NCBI RefSeq assembly: GCF_051020955.1
Contig: NW_027476798.1
Location: forward strand, 62,001 to 126,000
Length of the DNA: 64,000 nt
Direction: 5' to 3'
DNA from: Megalopta genalis
Taxonomy: Eukaryota > Arthropoda > Insecta > Hymenoptera > Halictidae
The translations under genes were made by a program, and so were the position numbers. Below the pieces are notes generated by a model that saw nothing but the letters and a program-made list of their open reading frames with translations, did no database searches and was not told the DNA's origin. Of this stretch, positions 63,160-64,000 are shown piece after piece; positions within the stretch are counted from its first letter, which is position 1; the number at the start of each line of letters is the position of its first letter.

Positions 63160-64000
63160 TTCGCATGGATTTGAAGCTAAGCCTTCTACTTCGCATTGAT
63201 TTGAAGCTAAATCATATGTTTCGCTTGGATTTGAAGGTAACACGTTTGTTTCACTTGCAGTTGAAGCTCAATCATGTATGTCACAAGTATTTGAAGCTGA
63301 ACAATTTGTTTCGCATGAATACTAAGTTAAACCATGTGTTTCGCATGAGTATTAAGCTAAACCATGTTTTTGTAATGAATTTGAAACTAAATCATGTGTT
63401 TCGCATGGATTTGAAGCCAACTCGTTTGTTTCGCCTGCAGTTGATTCCAAATCATGTATTTTACAAGCATTTGAACCTAAACCATTTGTTCCTCATGTAT
63501 TTGAAGCTAAGCCTTCCACTTCGCATTGATGTGAAGCTAAATCATGTGTTTCGCATGGATTTGAAGCTAAGCCTTCTACTTCGCATTGATTTGAAGCTAA
63601 ATCATATGTTTCGCTTGGATTTGAAGGTAACACGTTTGTTTCACTTGCAGTTGAAGCTCAATCATGTATGTCACAAGTATTTGAAGCTGAACAATTTGTT
63701 TCGCATGAATACTAAGTTAAACCATGTGTTTCGCATGAGTATTAAGCTAAACCATGTTTTTGTAATGAATTTGAAGCTAAATCATGTGTTTCGCATGGAT
63801 TTGAAGCCAACTCGTTTGTTTCGCCTGCAGTTAATTCTAAATCATGTATTTTACAAGCATTTGAACCTAAACCATTTGTTCCTCATGTATTTGAAGCTAA
63901 GCCTTCCACTTCGCATTGATGTGAAGCTAAATCATGTGTTTCGCTTGGATTTGAAGCTAACTCGATTGTTTCGAATGCAGTTGATGCTAAATCATGTATA
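63160..64000. repeat. 390-bp tandem duplication and the start of further satellite
   Basis: Units 63160-63549 and 63550-63939 are 13 monomers each. GCTAAATCATATGTTTCGC recurs 390 bp apart (ATCATATG at 63211 and 63601). From about 63,940 the array continues with GCTTGGATTTG and TCGATTGTTTCGAATGC monomers like those at the left end of the window, still open at base 64,000. Confidence 0.87.

Larger units (their letters stand above)
1..64000. repeat. 30-bp satellite array with a 150-bp (5 x 30) higher-order unit
   Basis: The whole window apart from five LTR copies is a head-to-tail array of a roughly 30-bp monomer with cores TTGAAGCTA and TTCGCATGGA. Five diverged versions recur in order. A has AATCATGTGT, B has AACTCGTTTGTTTCGCATGC, C has AATCATGTATATCACAAGTA, D has AACCATTTGTTTCGCATGG, and E has AGCCTTCTACTTCGCATTGA. 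A clean A-B-C-D-E set lies at 12660-12689, 12690-12719, 12720-12749, 12750-12779 and 12780-12809. A frequent alternative to C is the CTATATCACTTATATCGCAAG type, which often has an extra T and is then 31 bp. All copies run in the same orientation. A/T triplets sit about 10 bp apart in the monomer. A centromeric or heterochromatic role is inference only; no protein-binding box that I know is visible. Confidence 0.97.

Noticed and set aside
1..64000. More than 150 open frames of 60-399 codons on both strands as protein genes
   Set aside because: They are made of 10-residue repeats forced by the 30-bp DNA period, overlap each other on both strands, start at any ATG or TTG in a monomer, and end wherever a 29-bp or 31-bp monomer or a TGA/TAA variant occurs. 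No domain, signal peptide, splice structure or promoter is visible.
1..64000. CRISPR array suggested by regular 30-bp repetition
   Set aside because: There are no unique spacers between constant repeats. Every base belongs to the repeat, and no cas genes are present.
1..64000. CENP-B box in the TTCG core
   Set aside because: The TTCG is present, but the following A and the CGGG half of the known box are not.
1..64000. TGA read as an amino acid (frame GFEAKPSTSH, stop, FEAKSC) as in some ciliates
   Set aside because: TGA would close many gaps in that frame, but TAA (in GAATATTAAG monomers) and one-base indels interrupt it too, so recoding does not rescue a gene.
1..64000. Bacterial or phage DNA with repeat proteins
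   Set aside because: No ribosome-binding sites, operons or non-repetitive genes appear in 64 kb. A TG...CA LTR with target repeats points to a eukaryote.
1..64000. tRNA, rRNA or telomeric repeats
   Set aside because: I saw no cloverleaf-like A/B box pair, no rRNA-like conserved stretch and no TTAGGG- or TTAGG-type runs.

Overview
This window is almost entirely one eukaryotic satellite-DNA array. I found no gene that I can support. From base 1 to base 64,000 the DNA is built from a degenerate, AT-rich unit of about 30 bp (11 G/C in 30 in the commonest version), with the conserved cores TTGAAGCTA and TTCGCATGGA. Five diverged monomer types (called A-E here) follow one another in fixed order, giving a 150-bp second-level repeat. 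Blocks of this repeat were then copied as larger units (179, 300, 390, 936, 1,469, 1,532, 1,567, 1,713, 1,837, 2,588, 4,893 and about 5,500 bp), mostly in direct tandem and often nested. Neither array edge lies in the window, so the array is longer than 64 kb. Open frames of 60-399 codons occur on both strands only because 30 is a multiple of three. They run from one 29- or 31-bp monomer or stop to the next and show no sign of being genes.

The only non-satellite DNA is a 630-632-bp element present five times (3487-4117, 5324-5953, 15412-16042, 16348-about 16659 and 43924-44555). It begins TGTTACGG, ends TCAACA, and the four complete copies are flanked by the same 5-bp direct repeat GCAAG. Removing the element plus one GCAAG restores a normal satellite monomer. 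This is the signature of a solo long terminal repeat (LTR) of an LTR retrotransposon, probably Ty3/gypsy-like. All copies share the same insertion point, so the LTR landed once and was then carried along as the satellite duplicated. The fourth copy has lost its right half.

Layout. 1-10,682: block A (LTR copies 1 and 2 in a 1,837-bp tandem duplication, then a 1,469-bp duplication containing 300-bp repeats). 10,683-12,729: a segment repeated at 16,656-18,293 and again near 37.8-40.4 kb. 12,730-16,659: block B, a shorter copy of the left part of A with LTR copies 3 and 4. 18,294-21,762: mosaic. 21,763-24,896: two indistinguishable 1,567-bp units. 24,897-26,010: mosaic. 26,011-37,855: nested duplications of about 5.5, 2.59 and 1.71 kb. 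37,835-40,437: a 1.53-kb duplication. 40,438-50,189: block C, a second long copy of A with LTR copy 5. 50,190-61,083: a 4,893-bp unit present 2.2 times. 61,084-64,000: mosaic ending in a 390-bp duplication.

Organism: a eukaryote, because of the long hierarchical satellite and the LTR element. A CpG kept in nearly every monomer weakly suggests little germline CpG methylation, as in many invertebrates. I cannot name a species. Pericentromeric, centromeric or other heterochromatin is the natural setting but is inferred. Large-unit boundaries are by eye, accurate to a monomer or so.
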